64,000 nt of DNA, taken from the NCBI GenBank assembly GCA_020072645.1, contig JAIQGK010000001.1, forward strand, positions 372,001 to 436,000. The letters run 5' to 3'. A program made the position numbers and the translations under genes. The notes beneath the pieces were generated by a model. It made no database searches. It saw only the letters and a program-made list of their open reading frames with translations, and was not told the origin of the DNA. The number at the start of each line of letters is the position of its first letter. The stretch's first letter is position 1. Origin of the DNA: Terriglobia bacterium. Lineage in GTDB: Bacteria > Acidobacteriota > Terriglobia > Terriglobales > Acidobacteriaceae. Below are positions 49,876-58,138 of this stretch, in pieces.

Positions 49876-52800
49876 TCAATCCGCCCCGGTCGGTTCTTCC
49901 TGCGGCGTGATTTCATTACCCAACTGGAACTTTGAGAATCTGCTCGCCAGCTTGTCAAACCAGATATAGATCACCGGCGTGGTATAGAGCGTAAAGGCCT
50001 GGCTCAGCAGCAGTCCGCCGATGATGGTGATGCCCAGCGGATGCCGCAGCTCTGATCCCGTGCCGCGTCCAAACGCCAGCGGCACAGCGCCCAGCAGCGC
50101 GGCCATGGTGGTCATCATGATCGGGCGGAAGCGCAGCAAGCTGGCCTGATAGATGGCTTCTTCCGGCGGTTTGCCCTCCTTGCGCTCGGCGTCCAGCGCA
50201 AAGTCAATCATCATGATGGCGTTCTTTTTCACAATGCCGATCAACAAAATGATTCCTATCAGCGCCACCACAGTCAGGTCATTGCGGGTGATAATCATCG
50301 CCAGAATCGCGCCGACGCCCGCAGAGGGCAGCGTGGAAAGAATTGTCACCGGATGGATGTAGCTCTCGTATAGGACGCCCAGCACAATGTAGACCGTGAT
50401 CAGCGCGGCCAGAATCAGCCACGGCTCTGAAGCCAGAGAGTTCTGGAACGCCGCCGCCGTTCCCTGAAAGCTGGGATGAATGCTGACTGGCATTCCCATT
50501 TCCTGCTCAGCCTGTGCGATGGCCTTGGTCGCTCTGCCCAGCGATTCTCCTGGCGCAAGATTGAATGAGATCGTCACCACCGGAAATTGTCCCTGATGAT
50601 TGATTGCCAGTGGCGCCGGCGATGTAACGAAGTGGCTGAACGTTGAAAGTGGTACCTGCTGCCCGGTGGAGGACTTAACGTAAATACTGCTTAGATCGCT
50701 GGGATCATTCTGGAATTGCTGTCCGACTTCAAGGACCACATGATACTGATTGAGCTGGGTGAAGATTGTAGACACCTGCCGCTGGCCGAATGCGTCATAG
50801 AGCGTGTCATCAATGTTCTGCGGCAGGATTCCAAACCGCGCCGCAGTGTCGCGATCAATAACCAAATCAGCTTTGAGTCCGCCGGTTTGCTGGTCGCTGG
50901 CCACATCGCGCAGTTCCGGCAGCGTGCGCAACTTATCTAATATGCGCTTTGACCAGTCGTTCAGCTCATTCGCGTCGGCATCTTCCAGCGAGTACTGAAA
51001 CTGCGTGCGGCTGACGCGATCTTCCACCGTCAGGTCCTGCACCGGCTGCATATATAAGGTGATGCCTTCTACCTTGGCCAGTTCCGGTTGCAGCCGTCGG
51101 ATGATATCTGAAGCGGTGTCGCTGCGGTCTTCATGCGGCTTCAGGTTGATCTGTATGCGTCCGCTGTTCTGCGTGGTATTGGTGCCATCAATGCCGATAA
51201 AGGATGACAGGCTGGCTACGTCAGGATCTTCAAGGATCACTTTGGCCAACTTCTGCTGGCGTTCAGACATGGAAGCGAACGATACATTTTCCGGCCCTTC
51301 TGAAATGCCCAGAATCACGCCCGTATCCTGCACAGGGAAAAATCCTTTGGGCACGATCACGTATAAATACAATGTCAGGGCCAGTGCCGCCACAGTCGCC
51401 AGCAGCGTAATGGTCTGATGTTTCAGCACCCACCGCAAAGTTGTTCCGTACCACTCAATCACGCGCTCGTAGGCGCGTTCGGTGGCTTGGTAAACGCGGC
51501 CATGCTTGACGGTTTTGGGATTTTTTAGCAGCCGCGCCGCCATCATCGGCGTGAGCGTTAGAGAAACCAGCGCAGAGATCACGATTGTCACAGCCAGCGT
51601 TACGGCAAATTCGCGGAAGAGCCTGCCCACAATGTCGCCCATGAACAGCAGTGGAATCAAAACGGCAATGAGTGAAACCGTCAGCGAAATAATCGTAAAT
51701 CCAATTTGGCCGGCGCCCTGGAGCGCGGCTTCCATCGGCGAGTGGCCTTCTTCCAGGAAGCGATCGATGTTTTCGATCATCACAATGGCGTCGTCCACCA
51801 CAAAGCCGGTAGAGATCGTCAACGCCATGAGTGAGAGATTGTCCAGGCTGTAGCCCAGCAGGTACATCACGGCAAACGTGCCAACAATCGAAAGCGGCAC
51901 CGCGACGGCGGGAATGATGGTGGCTGAAAGATTTCTCAAGAAAAGAAAGATCACCATCACTACCAGGCAGATGGTGAGCATCATTTCAAACTCAACATCT
52001 TTTACTGACGCGCGGATGGTTTCAGTCCGGTCAGTGAGGATCGCAACCTTCACTGAACTCGGCAGCCCTGCCTGGAGTTGCGGCAGCACTTTCTTGATGC
52101 GGTCCACCACGCTGATGATGTTGGCCCCGGGCTGGCGCTGTATGTTGACAATCACCGCCGGCGAAAGCATGGACTGACCGTTTTGGGTGGTTCCCATCCA
52201 CGCGGCCTGCTTTGCGTTTTCCGCGCCGTCAATGATGTTTGCCACGTCGCGCAGGCGCACCGGAGCGCCATTGCGATAGGCAACGATGACATCTTTATAT
52301 TCATTGCCGGAAAGCAACTGGTCATTGGTTGCGATGGTGAAGGCCTGCCGCTGATTTTCCAGAATGCCCTTGGCTTGATCGACGTTGGCTTGTCCCAACA
52401 CCGTGCGCAGATCCTCCAGACTTAAGCCGTACGACGCCAGCGCCGTGGGATTGGCCTGTATGCGTACGGCCGGCTTCTGCCCGCCGCTGATGGAAACCAG
52501 GCCCACGCCGGTGAGCTGAGAAATTTTCTGCGCCAGCGTGGTGTCCGCCAAGTCTTCAACTTTTGAAAGCGGCAAGCTGTCTGAAGTCAGGGCCAGAGTA
52601 AGAATGGGCGCGTCCGCCGGATTGACCTTGCTGTAAATCGGCGGATTGGGCAGGTCGCGCGGCAGGAACGTAGTGGCAGCGTTGATGGCGGCCTGCACTT
52701 CCTGCTCCGCAATGTCAATGCTCTGTTCCAGATTGAATTGCAGCGTGATGACTGAGCTGCCAAAAGAGCTGGTTGAAGTCATCTGGCTCAGTCCCGGGAC

Positions 52801-53028
52801 CTGGCCAAACTGCCGCTCCATCGGCGCCGTTACGGATGAAGCCATCACCTCCGGTCCGGCGCCGGGATAAAAAGTGATGACTTGAATTGTGGGGTAGTCC
52901 ACCTGGGGAAGGGCAGAAACTGGAAGTTGCAGGTACGCAACCACGCCCACCAGAAGCAATCCGATCATCAGCAGCGACGTTGCTACCGGACGCAGAATAA
53001 ATAATTTTGATGGGCCGCCGTTAGGCAT
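49876..53028 (-). CDS. mdtB: RND multidrug efflux transporter, MdtB-like
   Basis: 1050 residues. MPNGGPSKLFILRPVATSLL start, VDYPTIQVITFYPGAGPEVM, proton-relay Asp pair in ISTGFVVDDAIVMIENIDRF, Lys in IGIVKKNAIMMIDFALDAER, FRPIMMTTMAALLGAVPLAF. Paralogue of the following gene (about half identical by eye). It follows the adaptor gene at 67 bp. The pair probably expels lipophilic or anionic drugs or bile-salt-like compounds; true substrates are unknown. Confidence 0.93.
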   Translation of the reverse strand: MPNGGPSKLFILRPVATSLLMIGLLLVGVVAYLQLPVSALPQVDYPTIQVITFYPGAGPEVMASSVTAPMERQFGQVPGLSQMTSTSSFGSSVITLQFNLEQSIDIAEQEVQAAINAATTFLPRDLPNPPIYSKVNPADAPILTLALTSDSLPLSKVEDLADTTLAQKISQLTGVGLVSISGGQKPAVRIQANPTALASYGLSLEDLRTVLGQANVDQAKGILENQRQAFTIATNDQLLSGNEYKDVIVAYRNGAPVRLRDVANIIDGAENAKQAAWMGTTQNGQSMLSPAVIVNIQRQPGANIISVVDRIKKVLPQLQAGLPSSVKVAILTDRTETIRASVKDVEFEMMLTICLVVMVIFLFLRNLSATIIPAVAVPLSIVGTFAVMYLLGYSLDNLSLMALTISTGFVVDDAIVMIENIDRFLEEGHSPMEAALQGAGQIGFTIISLTVSLIAVLIPLLFMGDIVGRLFREFAVTLAVTIVISALVSLTLTPMMAARLLKNPKTVKHGRVYQATERAYERVIEWYGTTLRWVLKHQTITLLATVAALALTLYLYVIVPKGFFPVQDTGVILGISEGPENVSFASMSERQQKLAKVILEDPDVASLSSFIGIDGTNTTQNSGRIQINLKPHEDRSDTASDIIRRLQPELAKVEGITLYMQPVQDLTVEDRVSRTQFQYSLEDADANELNDWSKRILDKLRTLPELRDVASDQQTGGLKADLVIDRDTAARFGILPQNIDDTLYDAFGQRQVSTIFTQLNQYHVVLEVGQQFQNDPSDLSSIYVKSSTGQQVPLSTFSHFVTSPAPLAINHQGQFPVVTISFNLAPGESLGRATKAIAQAEQEMGMPVSIHPSFQGTAAAFQNSLASEPWLILAALITVYIVLGVLYESYIHPVTILSTLPSAGVGAILAMIITRNDLTVVALIGIILLIGIVKKNAIMMIDFALDAERKEGKPPEEAIYQASLLRFRPIMMTTMAALLGAVPLAFGRGTGSELRHPLGITIIGGLLLSQAFTLYTTPVIYIWFDKLASRFSKFQLGNEITPQEEPTGAD

Positions 53029-53095
53029 GATGTGTTTTCAAACGCCGTTTCTTCTCGATTATCTTTTTTTCGACCGTACGCGCCAACGTGCGTAC

Positions 53096-54313
53096 TTATT
53101 GCGTTTGGCCTTCGCTTGCCTGGCCGCCGCTTGCTTGGCCGCGGTTTTGGTCCCCTGCGCCGGGACCGCGAATTGCAACCTTTGTACCGGGCTGCAGCTT
53201 GTCTTGTCCGTCGGTCACAACTACTTCTCCGGGCTTTAGACCTTGTGAGATCGCGGTTGAATTTCCCTGGCTGATCGATACTGCCACATTACGCATCTCC
53301 GCCGTGTTGTCCGGCTTTACCACGAATACGTAAGTCCCCTGCGGCCCACGCTGAATTGCCGCCGACGGAACGACGATATTGTTCTTCTTCACTTCAAGCA
53401 GCAGATGGATATTCACGAATTGATTCGGCCACAGTGAGCGGTCGCGATTTTCAAACACCGCTTTCAGCTTTCCCGTTCCGGTGGTGACATCAATCTGGTT
53501 GTCAATGGTCGTCAGGAAGCCCGTGGCAATCTTGGTCTGATCATCGCGGCTGTAGGCATCCACGGGGAGCCTGCCTTTGTTCATGTGCTGTGAAACCGCC
53601 TGCAGGTTGTCCTGCGGCAGGCTAAAGATCACCGCGATCGGCTGTAATTGCGTGATCACCAGCAGGCCATTGGGATCAGATGCGTGGACGATATTGCCCA
53701 CATCAATCTGGCGAAGGCCGATCCGTCCGCTCACCGGCGCGGTGATGCGCGTGTATACCAGATTCAGCTTTACCGAATCCACCTGAGCCTGGTCGGCCCG
53801 AACCGCGCCATCAAGCTGGGCGTCAAGCGAACCTTGTGTATCGAACTGCTGTTTGGGAATTACGCCATCTTTATAGAGCTGCTGAAATCGCTCAAGGTTC
53901 AGCCGGGCATCTTTCAGCGCCGCCTGGTCTTTGAACAGGGTCGCCTGCGCCTGGCTGAGCTGCACTTCGTAAGGGCGCGGATCAATCTCCGCCAGCAGTT
54001 CGCCCTGTTTTACTTCCTGGCCTTCTTTGACGTTTACTTTTATTAACTGGCCATCAATCCGGCTTTTGACCGCCACCGTGTTGAAGGCGTCTACCGATCC
54101 CAGCCCATTCAGCATAATGGGCAGATCGCGGACCTCGGCTTTGGCCACTGCGACAGGAATTGTCATTTGCGCGCCGCCACCACGGCCGCCTTTGCCTCCG
54201 CCGCCTTTCTGTTTGGAGTCGGCGCTGGTATGGCCGCAGCCGCCCAGAAATATAGCGAAGCATGCGCACATCAGTGCACGGACGGCCAGTTTATGGCGTA
54301 AAGGTTTTGACAT
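53096..54313 (-). CDS. mdtA: RND efflux membrane-fusion protein, MdtA-like
   Basis: 405 residues from MSKPLRHKLAVRALMCACFA; lipobox LGGC (Cys27), so a periplasmic lipoprotein. A Gly-rich linker follows (residues ~38-50). The lipoyl/barrel-sandwich halves flank a helical hairpin (AQATLFKDQAALKDARLNLE, RFQQLYKDGVIPKQQFDTQG), then VYTRITAPVSGRIGLRQIDV and the beta-barrel. It links the RND pump to an outer-membrane channel. The C-terminal tail repeats GQASGGQASEGQ. First gene of the operon. Confidence 0.94.
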   Translation of the reverse strand: MSKPLRHKLAVRALMCACFAIFLGGCGHTSADSKQKGGGGKGGRGGGAQMTIPVAVAKAEVRDLPIMLNGLGSVDAFNTVAVKSRIDGQLIKVNVKEGQEVKQGELLAEIDPRPYEVQLSQAQATLFKDQAALKDARLNLERFQQLYKDGVIPKQQFDTQGSLDAQLDGAVRADQAQVDSVKLNLVYTRITAPVSGRIGLRQIDVGNIVHASDPNGLLVITQLQPIAVIFSLPQDNLQAVSQHMNKGRLPVDAYSRDDQTKIATGFLTTIDNQIDVTTGTGKLKAVFENRDRSLWPNQFVNIHLLLEVKKNNIVVPSAAIQRGPQGTYVFVVKPDNTAEMRNVAVSISQGNSTAISQGLKPGEVVVTDGQDKLQPGTKVAIRGPGAGDQNRGQASGGQASEGQTQ

Positions 54314-54610
54314 CTGTCCTCTCAGGGGCAGGATCTTGGAAATCTGAAATCCTAACAGACTTCTACTTTTCAGCAATTGCCGGTTGCCGGCGGGGGCCGG
54401 TACCGCTAGGAATGTGCCGATCTGGGCTTTCTGCTCCAGCTATTCTATTTGACGTTAAATCAGAGGGTTACAACACTTGATTTTGTAAATAATTGTTAAA
54501 AAGACCTGGAATGATAACGGCCAACCTGCAGGAGTTTGCAGGGTGCGCTTTAATCTCGCTTTAATTTTTTGTGAGCGCTGATTGCGAAATATCCCGGTCG
54601 AGATGGTTTG
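54314..54610. other. Intergenic stretch upstream of the efflux operon
   Basis: Just under 300 bp. Contains an AT-rich block (TTGATTTTGTAAATAATTGT near 54477-54496) that may hold the operon promoter, on the minus strand. No gene, RNA or clear regulator site found. Confidence 0.45.
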
Positions 54611-56338
54611 TTACCTCACTCCTTGTCCCTTCAGCGGCTTGCCCGCCATGGCTCCGGTGGCCTTTCCATTTTCGAATGCTACCTCTCCGTTCACGATTAC
54701 GTACTTCACTCCCTCCGCCAACTGCGCAGGCTGAGTGTACGTCGCTTTGTCGATGATGTTGTCGGGATCAAAGATTGTGATGTCGGCAAAGAAGCCTTCC
54801 TTGACCAGGCCGCGACCGGTCAGGTGCTCGCGCTGCGCGGGCAGGGAAGTGATCTTGCGGATCGCCTGTTCCAGCGGCATCAATTGCAGATCGCGTACGT
54901 AATGTCCCAGGAACCGCGGCATGCTGCCGAAAGAGCGGGGATGGGTATGCGGCTCAAACAGCGGCCCATCGAGCGAGAGTTCATTCGCGTCCAGGCCGAT
55001 GCTGGTCCACGGCTGCCGCAATCCGGTTTGCAGGTCTTCTTCACTGGCAATGAAATAGAGCGCGCCGGAGAGCCCTTTATCAGCCAGCACGAAATCCATC
55101 AGCGCATCCAGCGGGTCTTTACTATGCTGCGCGGAATTGCCGCCCGCGACCTTTTGCGCTTGTGCAATCTCCGCCACCGTCTTGCCGGTGTACTGCTTCA
55201 AGTCGGGGTTCACCACGGACGCAACCATCACGCCCGGCGCTCCGCCGGAATCCAGATAAAGATTCTCCCATGTGCGCTCGCCTGTGGCGGACATTTCCGT
55301 CTTGATCCGTTGGCGCACCGCTGGATCATGCAGACGCTCAAGCAACTTGTCCATGCCGCCATCGGCCACCCACGGCGGCAGGCTGGAAGCGAGCGCAGTG
55401 GCGCCGGCCAGATACGGATACATATCGGCGGTCACGTCCTGGCCGCGATCACGCGCCTGCTGGATCATTCGCACGATGTCAATCATCTTTCCCGCGCGAG
55501 ACTTGCCGCTGACCTTTAAATGAAATATTTCCACTGGCAGATGAGCTTCCTCGCCAATGCGCAACGCCTCGCGGACGGCGGCCACCTCATTCTGTCCTTC
55601 ACTGCGCATGTGCGTGGCGTAAATTCCGCCGTAGCGCGCGGCCACTTTGGCCAGCTCAATCAGCTCTTCTGTCTTTGCGTAATGTCCCGGCGGATAGATC
55701 AGTGCCGTGGAAATACCCAGCGCTCCCTGCTGCATGGCCTGCTCAACCAGCGCCTTCATCTTTTCCATCTCTTCCGGAGTCGGCGCGCGATTCACGTCGC
55801 CCAGCACCGCCTCGCGAACCTGCGCCGCGCCTACATACGTGCCAATGTTGATCGGCGTGCCTTTCTTCGCCAGCCGCTGCCAGTATTGGTCCAGCGTCGT
55901 CCAGTCAATCTTCAAATGATATGGATCGAGAGATGGCTGCGCCGCCGCAATCGTAATTGCATTCTGCGGCGCAATGGAGCCGCCTTCGCCCGTGATCTCC
56001 GAAGTAATGCCCTGCGCCAGCTTGCTCAAAGAACGATTGTCGATAAGCAACGCCGTCTCCGACTGGCCCAGCATGTCAATAAATCCAGGCGCAACCACCA
56101 TGCCGTTCGCTTCGATCACGCGCTTGGCGATTCCGCCAGGCATCTTCCCAATGGCGACAATGCGGCCATCGGTAATGGCTATATCGCTTTCATACCACGG
56201 ATTGCCCGTGCCATCGATGATGCGGCCGCCGTGGATCACAATGTCAGGGCCGGCCATTTCCATGTTTTGTTGAGCGGTAAGAAACGGCGCGACGAGCAGA
56301 AGAAGTCCAAGCAGGCGAAACAGGAGCCGAGATGTCAT
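54611..56338 (-). CDS. Exported N-acyl-D-amino-acid deacylase-like amidohydrolase
   Basis: 575 residues with a signal peptide (about 6-22). Urease/amidohydrolase-type barrel: PDIVIHGGRIIDGTGNPWYE, MVVAPGFIDMLGQSETALLI, GITSEITGEGGSIAP, GGIYATHMRSEGQNE, VEIFHLKVSGKSRAG, IGLDANELSLDGPLFEPHTH. The closest family is D-aminoacylase/D-glutamate deacylase, which removes acyl groups from D-amino acids. The usual HxH after PGFID is replaced by MLGQ, so the alpha-metal site must differ; the other His residues are kept. Probably periplasmic, perhaps in peptidoglycan or D-amino-acid recycling. Confidence 0.87.
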   Translation of the reverse strand: MTSRLLFRLLGLLLLVAPFLTAQQNMEMAGPDIVIHGGRIIDGTGNPWYESDIAITDGRIVAIGKMPGGIAKRVIEANGMVVAPGFIDMLGQSETALLIDNRSLSKLAQGITSEITGEGGSIAPQNAITIAAAQPSLDPYHLKIDWTTLDQYWQRLAKKGTPINIGTYVGAAQVREAVLGDVNRAPTPEEMEKMKALVEQAMQQGALGISTALIYPPGHYAKTEELIELAKVAARYGGIYATHMRSEGQNEVAAVREALRIGEEAHLPVEIFHLKVSGKSRAGKMIDIVRMIQQARDRGQDVTADMYPYLAGATALASSLPPWVADGGMDKLLERLHDPAVRQRIKTEMSATGERTWENLYLDSGGAPGVMVASVVNPDLKQYTGKTVAEIAQAQKVAGGNSAQHSKDPLDALMDFVLADKGLSGALYFIASEEDLQTGLRQPWTSIGLDANELSLDGPLFEPHTHPRSFGSMPRFLGHYVRDLQLMPLEQAIRKITSLPAQREHLTGRGLVKEGFFADITIFDPDNIIDKATYTQPAQLAEGVKYVIVNGEVAFENGKATGAMAGKPLKGQGVR

Positions 56339-56379
56339 GCCCGGAAGGGTAAACCACCGGTGGACGAAAACAAAACCTG

Positions 56380-56590
56380 TTTTTGTGACACAGGCACTTG
56401 CCTATGCTTAATAGGCTTGCAAGAGGATGCAGGCACAGGCAGGAGTGCCTGTGCCATAGATCTCAATGGCGACCCCGATGTTTTGTTGAGAACCGAAAAT
56501 AGTCGCAGGCGAGGGCGCCTGCGATCCATAGCATATCTCCACGCGAGGCGGTCCCACCCTTCCGCAAAGAACGCGGAAAGGATGGGCACA
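56380..56590. repeat. Cluster of REP-like hairpins
   Basis: Four inverted repeats in ~210 bp: GCCTAT/ATAGGC near 56399; GGCACAGGCA (56432-56441)/TGCCTGTGCC (56446-56455), loop GGAG; TCGCAGGCG (56503-56511)/CGCCTGCGA (56516-56524), loop AGGG; CCCACCCTTCCGC (56553-56565)/GCGGAAAGGATGGG (56573-56586), one mismatch and one bulge. Two are followed by CATAG. No gene lies here. Confidence 0.75.
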
Positions 56591-56615
56591 CGCCGTTTTG
56601 CGGCTGGATTTCTGA

Positions 56616-57533
56616 TTACGGGAAGACGGCAAACAAATCGCTGAGGTCAGTCTGGTTGGCGGCATCGCCCAGCAGCGGCGTGACGCCGAAGATCTCTTCA
56701 AACGTGCGCAGCGTGGAGCCGTGCGTATAGTGGATGCTATTGGAGTAGCCCGCACCCTTCGCGAACGGCGAGAGCACGATCATGCCGATTGGTCCGTCGC
56801 CGGTAGCGGCTTCATCCCATGTAATAAAGATGGCGCCGCCCGCCTTGTATGCCGCCGAATTCAAAATCGTGGGAATATTCTGGGAGAGCCAGGTATCGCC
56901 CTGCTTCACCGGGTTGCGCGTAGGCTTGCAGCTATCATGCATGTCATCGCACAGGTTGGGAGTGATGAAGTTATAGGCAGCCACGTTGTTGTTGGCCAGG
57001 TCGGAGGCAAACTCGGTAAAAGGCCGCACGTGGTTGATGCACTCGGCCGAGTTGGGATCGAGCGTGTTGGTAACATCATCAAAATAGACAACAGGATTGT
57101 GCTTTACCGCATACTCTCCGCTGCTGGTGAGCGGACAGGTGGTGCCGGAAATACTTTCCTGGTAGGTCTTCCATGAAACCGCCTTGTTTTGCAGCAAGGT
57201 CACCAGATGCTGCGTGGTGCTGAAGTGGTGTGAACTGGGCGCGTTATCGTCCAGCACGCCAAAGTTCGTGCCCGCTTCCAGCCAAAGATAGTTAGGCAGG
57301 CTGGGATGGATGTTAGGCGGATTGAAATACTGTTCTGCGTGGGACGCCATGGGCAGAAGCGTGTTGTTGATGTAAGGCGCGCTGCTGCTGCCTTTGATCT
57401 GCGACCAGTTGTGGTTCTCCATCAGGATGATCCACACCGTCTTGATGTTTCCGGTTTGTGCTGCCGACGGAAGGCAAGCGCCGAATATCGTAAAAAACAA
57501 GCCTAACTGCATGAGGATTCGTACCAGCTTCAT
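56616..57533 (-). CDS. Exported phosphoesterase-family protein (acid phosphatase/phospholipase C-like)
   Basis: 305 residues with signal peptide (MKLVRILMQLGLFFTIFGAC LPSAAQ). VWIILMENHNWSQIKGSSSA is the metal-binding start of the PF04185 phosphoesterase family; HPSLPNYLWLEAG, FITPNLCDDMHD, IFITWDEA and GMIVLSPFAKG follow in order. These enzymes hydrolyse phosphomonoesters or phospholipids outside the cytoplasm, serving phosphate uptake or membrane turnover. Several cysteines could form disulfides. It lies after the hairpin cluster; no pho box recognised. Confidence 0.88.
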   Translation of the reverse strand: MKLVRILMQLGLFFTIFGACLPSAAQTGNIKTVWIILMENHNWSQIKGSSSAPYINNTLLPMASHAEQYFNPPNIHPSLPNYLWLEAGTNFGVLDDNAPSSHHFSTTQHLVTLLQNKAVSWKTYQESISGTTCPLTSSGEYAVKHNPVVYFDDVTNTLDPNSAECINHVRPFTEFASDLANNNVAAYNFITPNLCDDMHDSCKPTRNPVKQGDTWLSQNIPTILNSAAYKAGGAIFITWDEAATGDGPIGMIVLSPFAKGAGYSNSIHYTHGSTLRTFEEIFGVTPLLGDAANQTDLSDLFAVFP

Positions 57534-58138
57534 GGATTCACTTTCCTTTCTTGGTGTATCAACGCCCGCTCTTCATCCTTTCGATTCGGAGCGAAGCATT
57601 GCCGAGAAGAGATTAGAGAAGAAATGTGAAGGTGAGTTGAAAAGCCCATGAATGTTGGAGAAAAGTGATTGGGGCGACCCATTTTGGGAATTTTCGCCGG
57701 AAGACGGCCAAGTTAGGCCGATCAGCACGCGAACACCCTGGAAGACTTGTTCACTTCGAGCGCTTTCCATCGTTAAATACGCCCGTGGTTGGCCGGCCCC
57801 GTCTGCTACGGAGCTTGAGGTCGTGGGCTTCGCAATCTTAGCTTTCGCAATACGAGCCGCGATTATCTATGTCGGCAAGGGTAGTTCAAATCCGAGGGTA
57901 ACCCCAAGGACAGGCGACGCCTGGTGTCGGCCTGTCAAAGCTGAACCGAATACCATTCACGAAACCAGAAAGTGGCTGCAGAAGGGGTGTTGTCAACGCT
58001 GCGCAGTGCGCTCGCAATCGCGACAGTTTCCCAAAAAGATCGTGATACGATTTAGCTTCTTAAATTGTTCCGGATGTAAGGAATTCAGGTGCCTGGTTAG
58101 AATGCTTGATCAAAAAACCTCGTTCGGAGAAAACACAC
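57534..58138. other. Long divergent intergenic region without a gene
   Basis: 605 bp between the phosphoesterase and the large secreted protein, which are divergent, so it should hold both promoters. Open frames here (for instance 57652-58260) lack coding character and Shine-Dalgarno sites. No repeat or RNA gene identified. Confidence 0.5.
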
